A DNA stretch of 60,000 bases from Bolinopsis microptera (taxonomy: Eukaryota > Ctenophora > Tentaculata > Lobata > Bolinopsidae): NCBI RefSeq assembly GCF_026151205.1, contig NC_087079.1, forward strand, positions 9,974,635 through 10,034,634. Direction: 5' to 3'. The translations under genes and the position numbers were made by a program. This document shows, piece by piece, positions 43,501 through 54,900 of this stretch (its first letter is position 1; every line of letters begins with the position of its first letter). The notes beneath the pieces are model-generated. The model had not been told where the DNA came from. It searched no databases and was given only the letters and a program-made list of their open reading frames with translations.

Positions 43501-46500
43501 ATTGATATTGGCAAAGGAACGGAGCAAGGACACCCCCTATCGCCAGACCTCTTTAAAATCTACATTAATGACTTTTCATCTCTCCTGAAATCTGTTGGTG
43601 ACTATCCAGTTCTTGCTGACGTTCTGATATCACATCTGCTGTGGGCTGACGATCTTGTCCTTCTTGCTCTAAGTCCCGAGGCCTTGCAAGTCAATATCAA
43701 CATTCTATTTGATTTCTGTAACTCCATGGGCCTTGAAGTAAATATTAAGAAAACTAAGATTGTAATATTCAGCCCTCCCAAACGAAAGCAGTCCTATGAA
43801 ACATTCACATTGGGAGGTCAGCCCATCCAGCACACCGATAAATACTGCTATCTTGGCATAATATTCCACAGAAATGGATCGTTTACAGCAGCAAATACTG
43901 AGCTGAGGGCCAAGGCTCTCCGTGCTCTCTATGGCCTCAAAGGCAAAATAGTTAAGGATGCCCTCTCACACCGTGCCCTTAATATTCTATTTGACTCCTT
44001 AATAAAACCAATCCTGCTTTATGGCTGTCAAGTCTTATGCCCCCACTCAAAAACCATGAGATACCTTTCAAAAATAGATGACAAAGCCAACCCCCAGCAT
44101 ACCTTGAAGTACATTGCACAAGACCACTATGAAAAATTCCACCTAAAGTTTATCAAGTGGTCTTTGTCTGTACATTCAAAAGCATCAAATATAGGTTGCT
44201 GGGGCGAAAGCGGGCGCCACCCTCTATTCTTTGAAGCCTGCAAACTTGCAATAGATTACTATAGTCGCCTTGAAAACACTGAAAACGAACTACTCTGTGC
44301 TGCATTTCACGAACAAATCATGTTGGGACTTCCTTGGTATACCAACATCTCAAAGCTTCTCACCAAATACAACTTCACCCCCTCATCTTCCTCAAAATCT
44401 AAGCTCTCCACCCAAATCAGTCATAACATGAGGGAAGAATTCGTGAATACCTGGAAAGCTGCCAAGGCCTCCTCGCCAAAACTAGAATTCTATAACTTAA
44501 TTAAACATGATTTCGAACCAGAGGCATACCTACGAATTATCAAAATACCGGATGTTCGAAAAAGTCTGACAAGGTTTCGTATCAGCTGCCACAACCTCTA
44601 CATCGAAAGGGGCAGATACGAAACCCCCCTTGTACCAAGAGAAGAACGTTGGTGCACCTACTGCTTTTTCAGCAAAGGGCTCAAGCCTATTGAGGACGAA
44701 AGTCACGTATTGATTGACTGTTTGCTCTACTCCTCAGTTAGGGAAAAATTCAATTTCCATCCCCTAAACATTACTGACCTAGTCGGTTTGCTCTCCAACA
44801 AAACTCTAGATCCTACCACACTCACTGCCACAGCAAGAGCAATCCATTCAATTCTCTCTGTGAACGAAAATTATACAGCCTACTATAAGAGCCCAGATTT
44901 CCACTCAAATACTGGCAAGTGCATAATGCTATAGGACCTTAAAATAAGATTGAACCATACAAACTCGATTTATCTATTTTTCTAAAACTAGCATTATATA
45001 ACATTTCTAAATTATCCCTACACACTTGTAAATAATTAGAATTGTGTAACTTAAATTATTTCAGAATTACAACTATTGTGTACTCAATAAAGTAATTATC
45101 ACTTTTGTATCCTTGTATCCTTGTATCCTTGTATCCATCATACACCTCACTGTACACATGCAGTGATCACACAGGTATTAATCACACGTTTATCACACAT
45201 CTATTACAATCACACCTTGTTGATCACACATCTCACTTACCAGTAAAACAAGTGTCAGGTATAACCGCAGCACTTTGTCACATCATGTGTGTGATGTTAA
45301 CATGAAAGGAGCGTGTGAGTGATTGTGTGACTCGGAGTGAAATGTAGTTAATTTAAAATTATTAATCACATAATTTCATTATTTTATTTAGCGTATTATT
45401 TTATTTAGCGTATTATTTATATTTATATTATTATGTAGGGTGATGTTAAAAGTATGTTGATAGCAAGAGATATCATCATGAGGTTGATCATGCCTTTAAA
45501 GTAAGATCAGATATGGGCAATTCCACGTAGTGTAATTCACACTTTGCACAAAATTTAGCTTTTAATTGCATGCTAATTGTAGGCTAACATTAGCAGCATG
45601 ATAATATAAAGTCAGAATGAAGTTTAAACGTTTGTGATGATGTGGCAACAAAAGTTTAATGTCTATCTCTTATACTTTTTATGTGAGCAGCATTTTAAAA
45701 AGTAGGCGTTATTCACAGGCATAATTTGGTGTTTTAGAAATCTTGCCTTAAAATTGCAATTTGTGCCCCAGTGTAATAGCAGAAGTTACAATAAGGCTTG
45801 ATCACAATAAAGTACACATTTTTTCAACTTCCTATGTCCTTCCTAACATAAATTTGTGGAATGTGTGTAGTACAGGGACAATATAGGAAGTAAACGTTAT
45901 TCACATTTGGACGTAGTGTAACTCACACTCTGCCCAGATGCTCTGTTTGTGCGTTGTATTGATGTTTGCTTGTTCTTAATTTGGTTGCTGCTATTGTAAA
46001 ATGGTGAAGTAGACTGACTATTACTGATTTTAAATTAAATTGACTACTAATTGGTCCAATGAGATACTGGTAATGGTGTAGATTACACCCTACTGCCATA
46101 CCACAGTGGTCCGGGCGCCCATGCGAGGTAGACATAAGACATAGGCATGACTAAGGGGTATGATATACCACATAACATGTATTCTAGGAGTATCTTGCCC
46201 CCAAATAACGTTTAAAAAGGTTTTTTATTTTAGAGTGATTAAATGGATATTTGACCTCAAATATTAATTTTACCTCATTTTTTGTCAAAAATTGCATTTT
46301 TTGGCAATTTTTTGCCATTTTTTAGGACAAACTACAAAAATAAGTTGCAAATTAACTTTGGTAAGCATCTATAAGTTGATCTATCTGTAAGTATAGGACA
46401 TTTAGAGTAATCCTAGAAAAATGTACAGTGTAATATTGTGGCATGATTTTTTTATGAGCTCTCAAAGGTTCATGATTAGACAGAAATTGGGTGAAATTTA

Positions 46501-49500
46501 TAACTTTTTGAATCCATTTTTAGACCATTTTATCACTTATATCAATTCTAAACTACTTCTTTGTGTTTTTAATGTGGAGAGGTCATCAAGAGCTTTAATT
46601 TGATGCCTCTATACATGGTTTTTGATGAAAATTAGAATTTTTTGGGGCAAAAACACTGCTCTTTTGAGCAAAATTTAGTTACGTGACAAGAAAATAAGGT
46701 AATTTTAGCCCCAAATTGCTGATATTTTCTGAAAATAAGCCTTTAAATTACTCAAATAAGTGTTCCCAGACCTAACAATGACTATAAAATACTTTCAAAT
46801 CAATTTTGATGTCCTAATCCATTTAAAAATCATTATTTTTGCGATTTAAGGTCTAAAAGTGGCACATTTTGCCCTGGCGGAACCCTAATTTCGATTAAAT
46901 TACCAACACTTTCAGGCAGTTGTTGAAAATAGGTCCCTGGAATTGCCCTGGAAGTATTGAAAGTACAATTTATTTCACAACAAAGCATTTAAACCACTTG
47001 TATTATTAATTTTCCGCTGTGTAAATTACACTACCAAGCTGTGAATTACGCTACCTGTGAATCACACTACCCCTACTTTTTGCACTTCCAGTGTGACAAA
47101 ACGAATGAAATTTTCTGACCTTTATAGATGACTAAAGTTGCCGTTAGAGAGAGAGTTACGAATCAAACAGACTTATAGTGTAGCCACAGTAAAACATTTT
47201 TCACTATTTGGTAGCGTTATTCACACGCGAAGAGGAAAAATTTGATCATAAGACACTCAAAAAGTAAAGAAATTTGGCCCTCAAAATTAGGCTGGCCTTC
47301 TATCTGAAGCCCACTAGGTTTATATACAGGATAAAATATTGAATTCTACGATTAATAAAGCTCCCTAAAATCTTTCGGAAAATAACTGGATATTCACACT
47401 AAAGATACACTAAATTTAAGCCAACTTTGACGCGCTACAGTTTTTAAACTAGGCTAGATATCAACAAACGGTTTTTTGCCCCTGAAAATATGGTCAAATA
47501 TCTTTAAGATTTTCTATCTCTCCCAAACCACCTCCAAACTTTATTATTTTGTTACTGGTTACCGTTATCGTGGAATTGCCCATATAGTAACTTAAGATGT
47601 GTAGAGATTAGCAGAGGAGATGTTTGTGAGATGCAATACTGTCTGAATCATTCAAATAAAATGAGGCGTGAAAAGTTGGAATACAGCAATAACAATAAGA
47701 ATATATTGAGAGTATTAAAACTTTAAAACGCTTGCCTGGTAAGATTGGTAACGTTAGCGAGCTGAGGCGAGAAGTCTAGATTAGAGTTTGATCTGAGTTT
47801 GGTGGTGGACTCACGCGTGGCCTGCATCACGTGATCAAACCGTGAGAAGAGACTGTCAAGCTGTTTGTCTTCGTCGGGGGACGTGCACGCCGCGCGGGAT
47901 ATGGGACTAGGGTCGGAGGCTGGGGATGTTAGGTTAATCTGGAGATATTTTTTTTTTATCTCACACTTATTTTACTTCGGAGTATTCCAACAGCCACATT
48001 GTTACACAAGTGTAACTAGCCAATTACAGGAAGCCGAAGGAAAAAATATATCAGATAAGAAAATGTAATATTATAGGATAGATATTATATTTGAGTATTT
48101 TGAATACTGTTCATGGCACTCAGCCAGCTGGATTCAAACAAGAATTCAAGAATCAATAAAATACTTTTCGTTCTTTTATCAATTTCAGTGTTCACAAGCT
48201 TGGAACATGATAAAGGAAGTTTTAAAGCTTTTTCAGATGATAAGCCGCAAAATTGTAATCTTATCTAATTCTACATAATGTTATTTAAATATAAAGTTGC
48301 TCTACAAATTCTAAGATAACCCCGGCTCCCTCACGTACAACTTACCAGTTGGGGTAGTAGCGTCAATAGAAGCGGCTACTTGTGATCCTCTGTCATTATT
48401 AGGTATGGGATGAGTCACGTGATTAGGTGAAGTCACGTGGTTTGATGACGGACTCACGTGATGACCATTACGCTGTTTTGAGGGAATGTTTGGTACTGGT
48501 ATCAGCAGCATGTCTCTGAGGAGATTGTTGAGATTAATTGAGTTTGATAAGATATATTTTAAGAATGAAACAGTTCAGTTCAGGCAAGATGAGTTTGCAG
48601 TCTGAATAGTTTGCAACATACATATTATATACGACTCTAGAAATTTTAATATTATTGGATCACGCCCCACTGTGACATTGTCAGCTGCATCATTATTTAT
48701 CCTAATTAATCCCATATGTATAGTAATTAACCCCAGCTGACATATATAATGACTTACAGTATTAAAAGCAGCCTAAAAAAGGATATCAAATTTAATATGA
48801 AAGTCATTATATATTTTTTCTTTTTGTACGTGTCTTCAAAGTACATTTAAATTACACTCCAATTTTGGTAGAAGACAGTAACCCCCACTTCTGAATGAAA
48901 TGGTAGTACAGTCACAGAGGCCACTAAACAGGTAATAAATTAAGTAATTAAGTAATTATGTAATTAAGTAATTACCTGAGGAATAGTTGATCCTGGTACC
49001 ACATCTTATTAACTGTTTTAATGAGTTCCGTGGGCACTGAATATTTTACTGAAATACCTGAAAAAGTTTTTATTAATTTACTACTCATCATTGCGTCACA
49101 TTAGTGCGTCACATCATTTTTCGTACACCCCCCCCCCCCCCCCCTCCTGCACCTCGACATTACCCTCATCGCTAGCAGGGGTTAACCATCTTAATTATAA
49201 AGTTTGAATTGCTAAGCAAAACTAAACAAAAAGTAAGTTATCGGACTCAGCACCCGAAGGTCTACAAGTTAAAGTGTAATGTATTTATAATCACTATAAA
49301 TAGCCTTTATAAACACTATAAATACTTCAATTTATATCTTAGAGATTTAACTTAACCACTTTGTGGCGTCGTATATAAAATATATAATATAGATAGATCT
49401 CAGATGTATAAATTGTACGAAACATAGTACGCTAAAGATAAAACAGTTCTGAGAGTACTGATCGGTCACTAATCGGTCACTAATCGGTCACTACTCGGTT

Positions 49501-50255
49501 AGTCACTATCATAAACCCAAGATCAATTACACTGTATATTTGCACTTCAAAGCCTTTTATCGCGTGAGTTTGATCCACTATCCTAGTAATACTCACCCAC
49601 AATTACACATACTATGTAAATAACATCCAAACTCACAATAACCAATTAACTAATTATGTAATTATAATTACCACCAGTAAGTACCTTGAAGTGTGTCAGT
49701 GGGGGATATCTTGTGTTGTAAGCACTTCTCTGGACTAGTTAGCCACTTTGTGTCTACTGTGTTAACTGCTCCGTACCTGTGGTTGGGTTTAGCTGCTCTC
49801 AGCTCGTTACTTTCTGAAGCTGAAATTAGTGTAGACTGTTATAGTGGTGTAGTGTGGACTGTAATGTATTGTGGACTGTAATGTATTATATAATAGTAAT
49901 ATACAATCTACATTACATTAGGCGCTCAGTGCTGTACAGACATAATACATTTCTGCAGACATAATGTTCAAAAAAATTACAGAAAAAGGTCACCGCTTTT
50001 GAATTTGGATTGAAACTGGACAATGAGTATGAAATTGATGTAGTGACAGTGTCAAAACTTCAGAGTTCAAATAAACGGGTTTCAAGACATTTAAATATTT
50101 CTGGTCATCGCAACTGCGACGTTAAGTCACGAGATAAAACAATCGTAGTTTGTTTTTAATATCAAGCGAGATCACCATAGTAACGAACCTCCAAAGAGAG
50201 ATCTGGACTCCTCCGCCACGCTCCCGAACAGTGAGTCAGATGTTGTGGAGAACAT
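37587..50255 (-). CDS. LysM domain protein of the LYSMD1/LYSMD2 type
   Basis: Six exons (5' to 3' on the minus strand): 50189-50255, 49685-49819, 48976-49057, 48346-48515, 47736-47919 and 37587-37731. They sum to 783 bases (260 residues plus stop), with every junction in phase. The LysM domain spans exons 2-4: CLQHKISPTDTLQG, then ISVKYSVPTELIKTVNKMW, a QDQLFLR segment and DMLLIPV. This is the H-x-V-x-x-G-D-T-L-x-G-I-A-x-K-Y-G pattern of LYSMD1/2, preceded by the family's RYGAVN-like (RSYGS) element. A helical segment (DKQLDSLFSRFDHVM) and an Arg-rich, acidic-ended C terminus follow. LYSMD1/2 are intracellular proteins whose exact role is poorly known. Intron 5 is about 10 kb, uses a GC donor (AG/GCAAGC) and hosts a full LINE. 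Exon 1 has a weak donor (GTTCGT) and is the least certain part. Confidence 0.88.
37732..39600. other. LYSMD intron 5, AT-rich stretch before the LINE
   Basis: No exon, RNA gene or element boundary was identified. The 5' end of the LINE lies somewhere between here and 39900 and cannot be fixed without another copy. Confidence 0.4.
39927..41393 (+). CDS. LINE ORF1 protein with coiled coil and SGNH/GDSL-type esterase domain
   Basis: The first ATG of the open frame is at 39927, giving 488 residues; the frame is open upstream but has no ATG. The order is a Ser/Thr-rich N terminus, a helical, probably coiled-coil part (about residues 80-255), a basic linker, then an SGNH hydrolase-like domain. Block I is LLHDSQ with Ser 299, block III is LGVNDY with Asp 351, and block V is DQLHVSEYG with Asp 450 and His 453. 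CR1- and L2-group LINEs carry such an esterase in ORF1; it is thought to help bind or process RNA or membranes. The stop lies 52 bases before the ORF2 start. Confidence 0.88.
   Translation: MPITPVLANLYSRTVLAPKSTAEPVSSPSLHNIRRSSLSLSGLSQLNSMDSSPVGSPLASSSPSVTSSKTSVSDSETFPLSLEAMLEAIDSLKEKTVKNELSRHGSSNSGSLIDCKKRLKKAVKACHKRLSVLLLEPPSTSAEPDCVTHSLQTMENSVIDLQAKISLQHTTLQTLVLCSDDKSSQKGSTSSPNLSNELNTVDKRLEKLEEIMSSINSKQQDTATSLKAFEVNITAIKSEVEDSKACLQSLQLKDHTNPSNKRPLPHSAQNQNRGRSNGTLPDSRRKTRKPRKVLLLHDSQMNGFIAESFSSGFKVEKKKVGSYSDLNGTHMRDVIKQPEVDCYILQLGVNDYRYKDRPVNKAVEDAKKAIDTLLSSSSAKIVVSLPTPTPGPLSDLTKQFVSEITQFVSTQRELSDLHRRLFTVNNTGNFSRAISAAGSSQDSPNPLKEDQLHVSEYGLKKLCVNIKLGLYRAFGMRSHRMQPSTAER
41446..44934 (+). CDS. 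LINE ORF2: apurinic-like endonuclease and reverse transcriptase
   Basis: 1162 residues, uninterrupted. The endonuclease/exonuclease/phosphatase domain comes first: MSWNIQD, LCLQETK (Glu), MCGDANARTG and SDHCPLV near the end. The reverse transcriptase follows, with YRAIAVGSCMGKLFS, QLGFSKGAQTNDH, VDLRKAFDTV (Asp 635), EQGHPLSPDLF and LLWADDLVLLAL (Asp 735 and 736). The catalytic triad is intact. The C terminus has RFRISCHNLYIERGRY and a Cys/His cluster (CTYC...H...C) typical of this LINE group. It drives target-primed reverse transcription. The lack of any stop or frameshift suggests a young, possibly active copy. Confidence 0.93.
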   Translation: MSWNIQDSTGDGSNKFENNEFLTILKQANILCLQETKKQVKIEGYLSFNSNRKNSRSGGVCILAENDLRKGVSCVPCSESDDIIVVKLDKNFFKLDFDLFLVCYYISPAYSSYVKKYPDYTAKTFSALDTLCIRLRQKGEVIMCGDANARTGKLPDYILSCNAPAMHDIYNDIGLEHDIEEPRNNSDLTISEPHCQHFLDMVINNQLKILNGRTLGDTTGKMTCHKYNGSSVVDYFVITSWARDHVNSLQVKEFTSYSDHCPLVLKLTTFEPFVANFQLPDFSNLPCGYKWDNNNSHLLFKAALNSPEIVHNLENIVANEFSGTLEGNNELNDAITNCLHSAADIALKVKKPPKNSAQKKWFDPQVNSSRRNLNRLANRLGSKHCNNILRREYYKQRNKHSNLVNSKKLSFLRKLNEAIEEGHILDWKKFKRLKQEHDTSPLLDKFDLASFHDFFASLYNKPDQEPDLTHHNHRHYPEPPDLDILNKPISDSELTSAIKKLKKGKSCSNDLISNEMLQSLTPLCFQVILKTFNHSLVSGYYPWHTSIITPIYKSGNPFSPDNYRAIAVGSCMGKLFSSILLERLLHFKKLYCPDPKEQLGFSKGAQTNDHVFTLKTVIDKYTKAKKARLYACFVDLRKAFDTVCRDLLLHKITCLGITGNFFNCLSDMYKNSIAHIKISKLLSPKIDIGKGTEQGHPLSPDLFKIYINDFSSLLKSVGDYPVLADVLISHLLWADDLVLLALSPEALQVNINILFDFCNSMGLEVNIKKTKIVIFSPPKRKQSYETFTLGGQPIQHTDKYCYLGIIFHRNGSFTAANTELRAKALRALYGLKGKIVKDALSHRALNILFDSLIKPILLYGCQVLCPHSKTMRYLSKIDDKANPQHTLKYIAQDHYEKFHLKFIKWSLSVHSKASNIGCWGESGRHPLFFEACKLAIDYYSRLENTENELLCAAFHEQIMLGLPWYTNISKLLTKYNFTPSSSSKSKLSTQISHNMREEFVNTWKAAKASSPKLEFYNLIKHDFEPEAYLRIIKIPDVRKSLTRFRISCHNLYIERGRYETPLVPREERWCTYCFFSKGLKPIEDESHVLIDCLLYSSVREKFNFHPLNITDLVGLLSNKTLDPTTLTATARAIHSILSVNENYTAYYKSPDFHSNTGKCIML
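45514..47582. mobile_element. TA-flanked 2.07 kb non-autonomous element with repeated motif
   Basis: The left end reads TA then TGGGCAATTCCACG; the right end reads CGTGGAATTGCCCA then TA: 14-bp perfect inverted termini with TA target sites. A 15-16 bp motif, GTAGTGTAATTCACAC, recurs near 45527, 45912, 47022 (partial), 47041, 47058 and 47211, partly inverted. Shorter forms (CGTTATTCACA) occur at 45707 and 45895. Such subterminal copies resemble transposase-binding sites. No transposase frame was found. It lies in LYSMD intron 5, after the LINE. Confidence 0.78.
47963..48041 (-). mobile_element. SINE 3'-tail fragment
   Basis: About 79 bases match the 3' tail of the SINE at 9251-9565 (shared words CCACATTGTTACACAAGTG and CCAATTACAGGAAGCCGAAG). 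The tRNA-like head is missing. It lies in LYSMD intron 4, beside the exon 5 acceptor. Confidence 0.85.
49129..49144. repeat. Poly-C tract in LYSMD intron 2
   Basis: About 16 consecutive C on the plus strand. It is another of the window's long G/C tracts. No partner tract or inverted repeat was found around it. Confidence 0.8.
49456..49500. repeat. 12-bp minisatellite ATCGGTCACTAA
   Basis: Three to four units of ATCGGTCACTAA with small changes, in LYSMD intron 2. Confidence 0.85.
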
Positions 50256-51967
50256 TCTGGAACCGGTATTTAATGTGGAATACAGTAACAAGACTCTGCT
50301 AACAATCCTTCAAGTGTAGATCTGCTGTACAGAGGGAGGCGGCGTTTAGCGTGTGTTGCTGAGATAACTTGTTCTCAGTTAGCAGGACTGTATCAAACAG
50401 ACTTCTTCATTTGCTATGAAGAGAAGGGTTAGACGTTATGATCACACAGTTATAGGAAACAATGTTTGAAAATTGTTTATTGAAAACCAAACTGAAATAA
50501 AAACTACAAATGTGCGATCTCTGATCAAATGTAGTATTATTAAACCTGTATTATTGAACCTGTAAAAACAAGACACAGATGTGAACTTGAACAGATAATA
50601 AAATACCAGGAGCACAATATCCTTGCTAGGATAAGAGAATACACACATGCTGTGACTGATTAAGTTAATTGGATCTAGCATCTGGCTCGGAAACCGCACG
50701 ATAGTAATTCGAGACACTTTCTCAATCCCGGTAATCATGATGCGGAAGGACAACAGGGGAGGGTGATAACATATTATCTGTAATTTGTATGTGGGGTACA
50801 AACTGCTTGGCTAGGGGCTTATCTTATCTTATTTCACAAATATGCAGACTTATATAATATAATATTATATAAATATTATGTTATCGTAAATGTGACAATT
50901 TTTTGGAAATGCAGACGTTTAATGATAAATATGGGACTCAAGAATTAAAAAAAGAAAACTGGTAACAGAAACTAAGTACTAGAGTAAAACGAATAGGTGA
51001 GAGTCTGTAAGAATTTGTATATAATATAAACCAAATAACAACTTAACTTTTGATAGACATCAAATTTATTAAATTGTAATTAGTGCAGGCTTTGTGCCCA
51101 ACCCAAAAACATTGCAGACCCAAAGTGTGAGAATCCCATATAATTATAACTCTTTTTTAAGTGTTTCGCCCATTTAAAAACTAACAATACCACACGTGCC
51201 ACCAGTGAATCCAGATAAACAATTCAGGTATATCATTTCCTTCATTTCTAAATACATACTGTCTGCAACGTGGTTGTAATTAGGAGTCATTACCAGTGAC
51301 GAGTTAATTGGCCCAGCTATACCAAAAATACACCGATTACATAGCCAAGCGACTGTACTGTGTACACAGAATTTTTGTACTGTGAGCACAGATTTTTGTA
51401 AGGATATTTTTATATCTGAGAGCGATAACTTCAGAAAAAAAGGACATAGGCGGAGAATTCGAAATTTAATTTCTATTGAATCAACAACCAGGAAGTCACT
51501 ATCCAGATGTTAGATAACGTTACCAAACTTCCTAACACGACCGTGAAGATAAAGAACACATTGTTGTTTACAAATATTCAGGAAATTTGGTGTGTGTTTG
51601 CAGACAGTACATCCTTGTTCTTTGTTTAGATAGTGAAACACATCAGATTGTGAATAATGACGGCATTCGTGTAGTTTCTCTTCAAAGCTTTATTATATAC
51701 CCCAAGCAATAAACCCAAATAAAATAGGAGCTTTTACAAATAGCGTTTTAACCTTTTGAACACCCACTTCTATATTCTATAACTACAACTTCCTTTTTAA
51801 AAAGCCTTCAAACCACTAATGATTTGATCTACAATTCATGACCAGATGAATTTTTATCAAAAAAGCATCTGAAAATTTATCAAACAAATTTACAAATACA
51901 ACATAAATTAATAGAATCTATCATTTATAAATATATGCATTACTCAACCCAGCACCCCTGAGTGCCC
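50256..51967. other. Intergenic region between p47 and LYSMD genes
   Basis: This 1.7 kb separates the p47 stop codon from the LYSMD start codon; both genes are on the minus strand. It should hold the LYSMD promoter and the p47 3' UTR. Open frames at 50442-50801 and elsewhere have no family features. No repeat or RNA gene was recognised. Confidence 0.4.
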
Positions 51968-54900
51968 CTAGCTCTTCCGTTGCACAATACAAGCATTAAG
52001 CAGTCCTGCGTCCGCGATACTGGAGCCCTCTTCAGACAGTACTTTGTTGGGAAATGTAGTCATGAGAGCGTACGCGGTGGGCGCGCCCGGGCGAGACAGG
52101 TTGATAAAGTTCCTGATGTCCCCGACCGTGTGTGTGTGGTTAAACTTTGAGACTAGTCGCGTACCGTCTGATAGTCGAATCTGGGAAATGAGGTCGGGGT
52201 TTTAGAATTATATTATGTACGGGTATATGCCTCACAGAATGGCCAAAAAAAAGAAAGGTCTCTCAAAATCACAAAACACACTTTATTCCAGTTTTTATCT
52301 CATAAGAAGCTAAGTTGACACTCATATTTTTCTTCCCGGGGGTTGATTTAATCTCATAACCATTTTTTCTTTGAGAAAAATTGGCCGGAGAATCTTCCTC
52401 CAAAAAAACATGCCTCACAGAATGGCCAAATCTGAACTTCTATAATTTTTTGATGGAGATACTTTTTAAATTTCTATCACCACACGTTGTTAGAAAACCT
52501 ATTAAGGAATGGGGTAATAACCTAAAACTCACAAAAAAACTGAGCTGTGAAAAATTATTTCACAAACAAAAAAAAATGCCTCACAAAATGGCCAAAAAAA
52601 AATGAAAACGAGAAAATTTTATTTTTCTAAAACCTTTGGCTCTTGTTTCAGGCATGCTGCTGGTATAAATATGCCTTGTTAACACCCCCATATAGGTGAA
52701 ATTTCTTAGAACTGAATAAAAAGGGCATAATTTCCTACACCAAAAATGGCCATTTTGTTCATATTCCCTGATTTCATGATTTATAACCTTCATTCGGCTG
52801 TAAAAACACTCCATCTGGGGTGTTATTGTATGATAAATAGCTTGTGAATACTTTAGACCATCAAAACTAACATGTCTACATCAATAAAAGGAGTTTTAAA
52901 TTTTGGCCATTTTGTGAGGCATATTTTGGCCATTTTGTGAGGTGTGTAGCCATTTTAGCGTTTTTTTCTTCCTATATTGAACAATGTTCGTTTTTTTTTG
53001 ATGAATACTATTCTTTAAACATCTTCTGTCATACTGGTGCCAGAAGTTCTCACCAAAATGCAAACTTAGTTCAAAAATTTGAGAACAAATTTTGTGAGGC
53101 ATATTTTGGCCATTTTGTGAGGCGTGTATCCATTTTAGCATTTTTTTCTTCCGACATTGAACAATGTTCGTTTTGTTTGATGAATACTATTCTTTGAACA
53201 TCTTCTGTCATACTGGTGCCAGAAGTTCTCACCAAAATGCAAACTTAGTTCAAAAATTTGAAAACAAATTTTCAGTGCTCAAAATTTCTACATAAACAGT
53301 AATATTTATGCCAGAAAATGTGGTCCTAGTTAATGATTTCACCACAGGAAGTGTTGCCAGAAGACTTTTGTTTCATATGGTATCCACAAAACCTACCGGT
53401 CTTATACAAAAAATTAGTTACAAAAACATTTACAAATTTGGCCATTCTGTGAGGCTAGCCATTCTGTGAGGCATATACCCGTAGGTGGATATCTTGCTGA
53501 TTGGTAGAAAATCTCCAAATCAAGATGTGTCACCTCTAACAGTGCAGAGACACCATGATGGTACGTATGAAAAGGATTGTATTCACCAAGGACTGTAACT
53601 GTTACAGTGTTATAGAAACAAGTTTCCGATTTGTACTAAAGAATGAACCTGTATGGAAGTAACGGGGGCAGATTGGTCCACATCAACAGAAGCAGCAGTG
53701 GGTGGGTTAGTGGGAGCGCGTGGGGAGGGGCCCGAGTTTGTTACCACTTCAGGAACTGGACTTCCTAACTTGAATCCACTTCCTGAGAAGAGGGGGTTTT
53801 ATTAAGATAAGGACAGCTTTATGTTTAAATTATCAACTTATCATTATTATATTACATATAGTTTTGTTACGTGTTGAAAAACAGAGCTCCCTTATCTCTG
53901 TTTAATCGGAAATTTTAACTGCCACTGCACTGCTACTGCACGGTGTTTGTACTTTACCTTTGTACATCTATACAAGTACAAATACACAATTGCAATGGAA
54001 AAGTCTGCTCATAACTCTGCAAAGAATCTTCTCGTCAACGGTTTATGTAAAGCTTGTTCGAATGATGAGGTTGTCAAAAGTACCGACATTGTACAGTGTT
54101 TTTGGTGTAAGGACAGTTTTCATGCTATCAACTGTGATGAAACTTGCAATGTCAGTGCGCCCACGGTTTTTACTGCTCACCTGTCTCATGCTGTGAACAA
54201 CACTTCATCTTATGCTAAACGATTTGGTCGCTTTCTATTTATCTGTAATGATTGTAGTACTGCTGAGGAGGAAAAGAGGGCTGCTACTACCGTAGATCGG
54301 GTAGGATTGTTAGATAATAAAATAGATGCCATAAATTTGGAGTTCAGGGAAGAGATGTCTGAACTTAAAACCTTGCTGAAGGAACAACTGTCCCAGAAAC
54401 CTGAGAGAGCTCAAGAGCGATCCTCAGATCAGGTTGATTTTATGAAACAATTTGCTGAACAGTTTTCATCTTTAAAAGAAGACCTCACGAAAAATATCAA
54501 TGATGTTATTGACAATAAAGTAAACACTGTTGTAACAAAATCCGGTACTGTTTCTCATACAAAGGACGTTCTCTATTCCAGTTTGTTTACCGACTCAAAC
54601 AGTTCCACACCATCTGCTCAACCACCACATGTTCCAATTGCTCCAACACGTACACAACCTTCATCACCCGAGATTCTAATTCTGTCCCCGAAAGAAGAAC
54701 AATCGGTAAATGCTGCAACAATGACGAATGTGAAAAAATTTGCTACTGATAAATTAAAGAGCAGTCAAGTAGTATTTCTCAGATGTAATGAAAACAACAA
54801 GAAAGTTTCAATTGGCTTCCCTAATGCTGAAATTCGTGATAAGGCTACTTCACTTCTCAATGATGGAAATACCTTAGATTCGTATGGATATCAGTCTAAG

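Larger units (their letters stand above)
39600..45139 (+). mobile_element. Apparently intact two-ORF LINE (CR1/L2/RTEX-like)
   Basis: ORF1 (esterase type) and ORF2 (endonuclease plus reverse transcriptase) are both open from end to end. The element ends in an 8-bp tandem repeat, TTGTATCC, about 4 copies (45104-45139), instead of poly(A). An esterase ORF1 with a short microsatellite 3' tail is characteristic of the CR1/L2 group. It lies in LYSMD intron 5, antisense to the gene. The 5' boundary is approximate. Confidence 0.88.
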
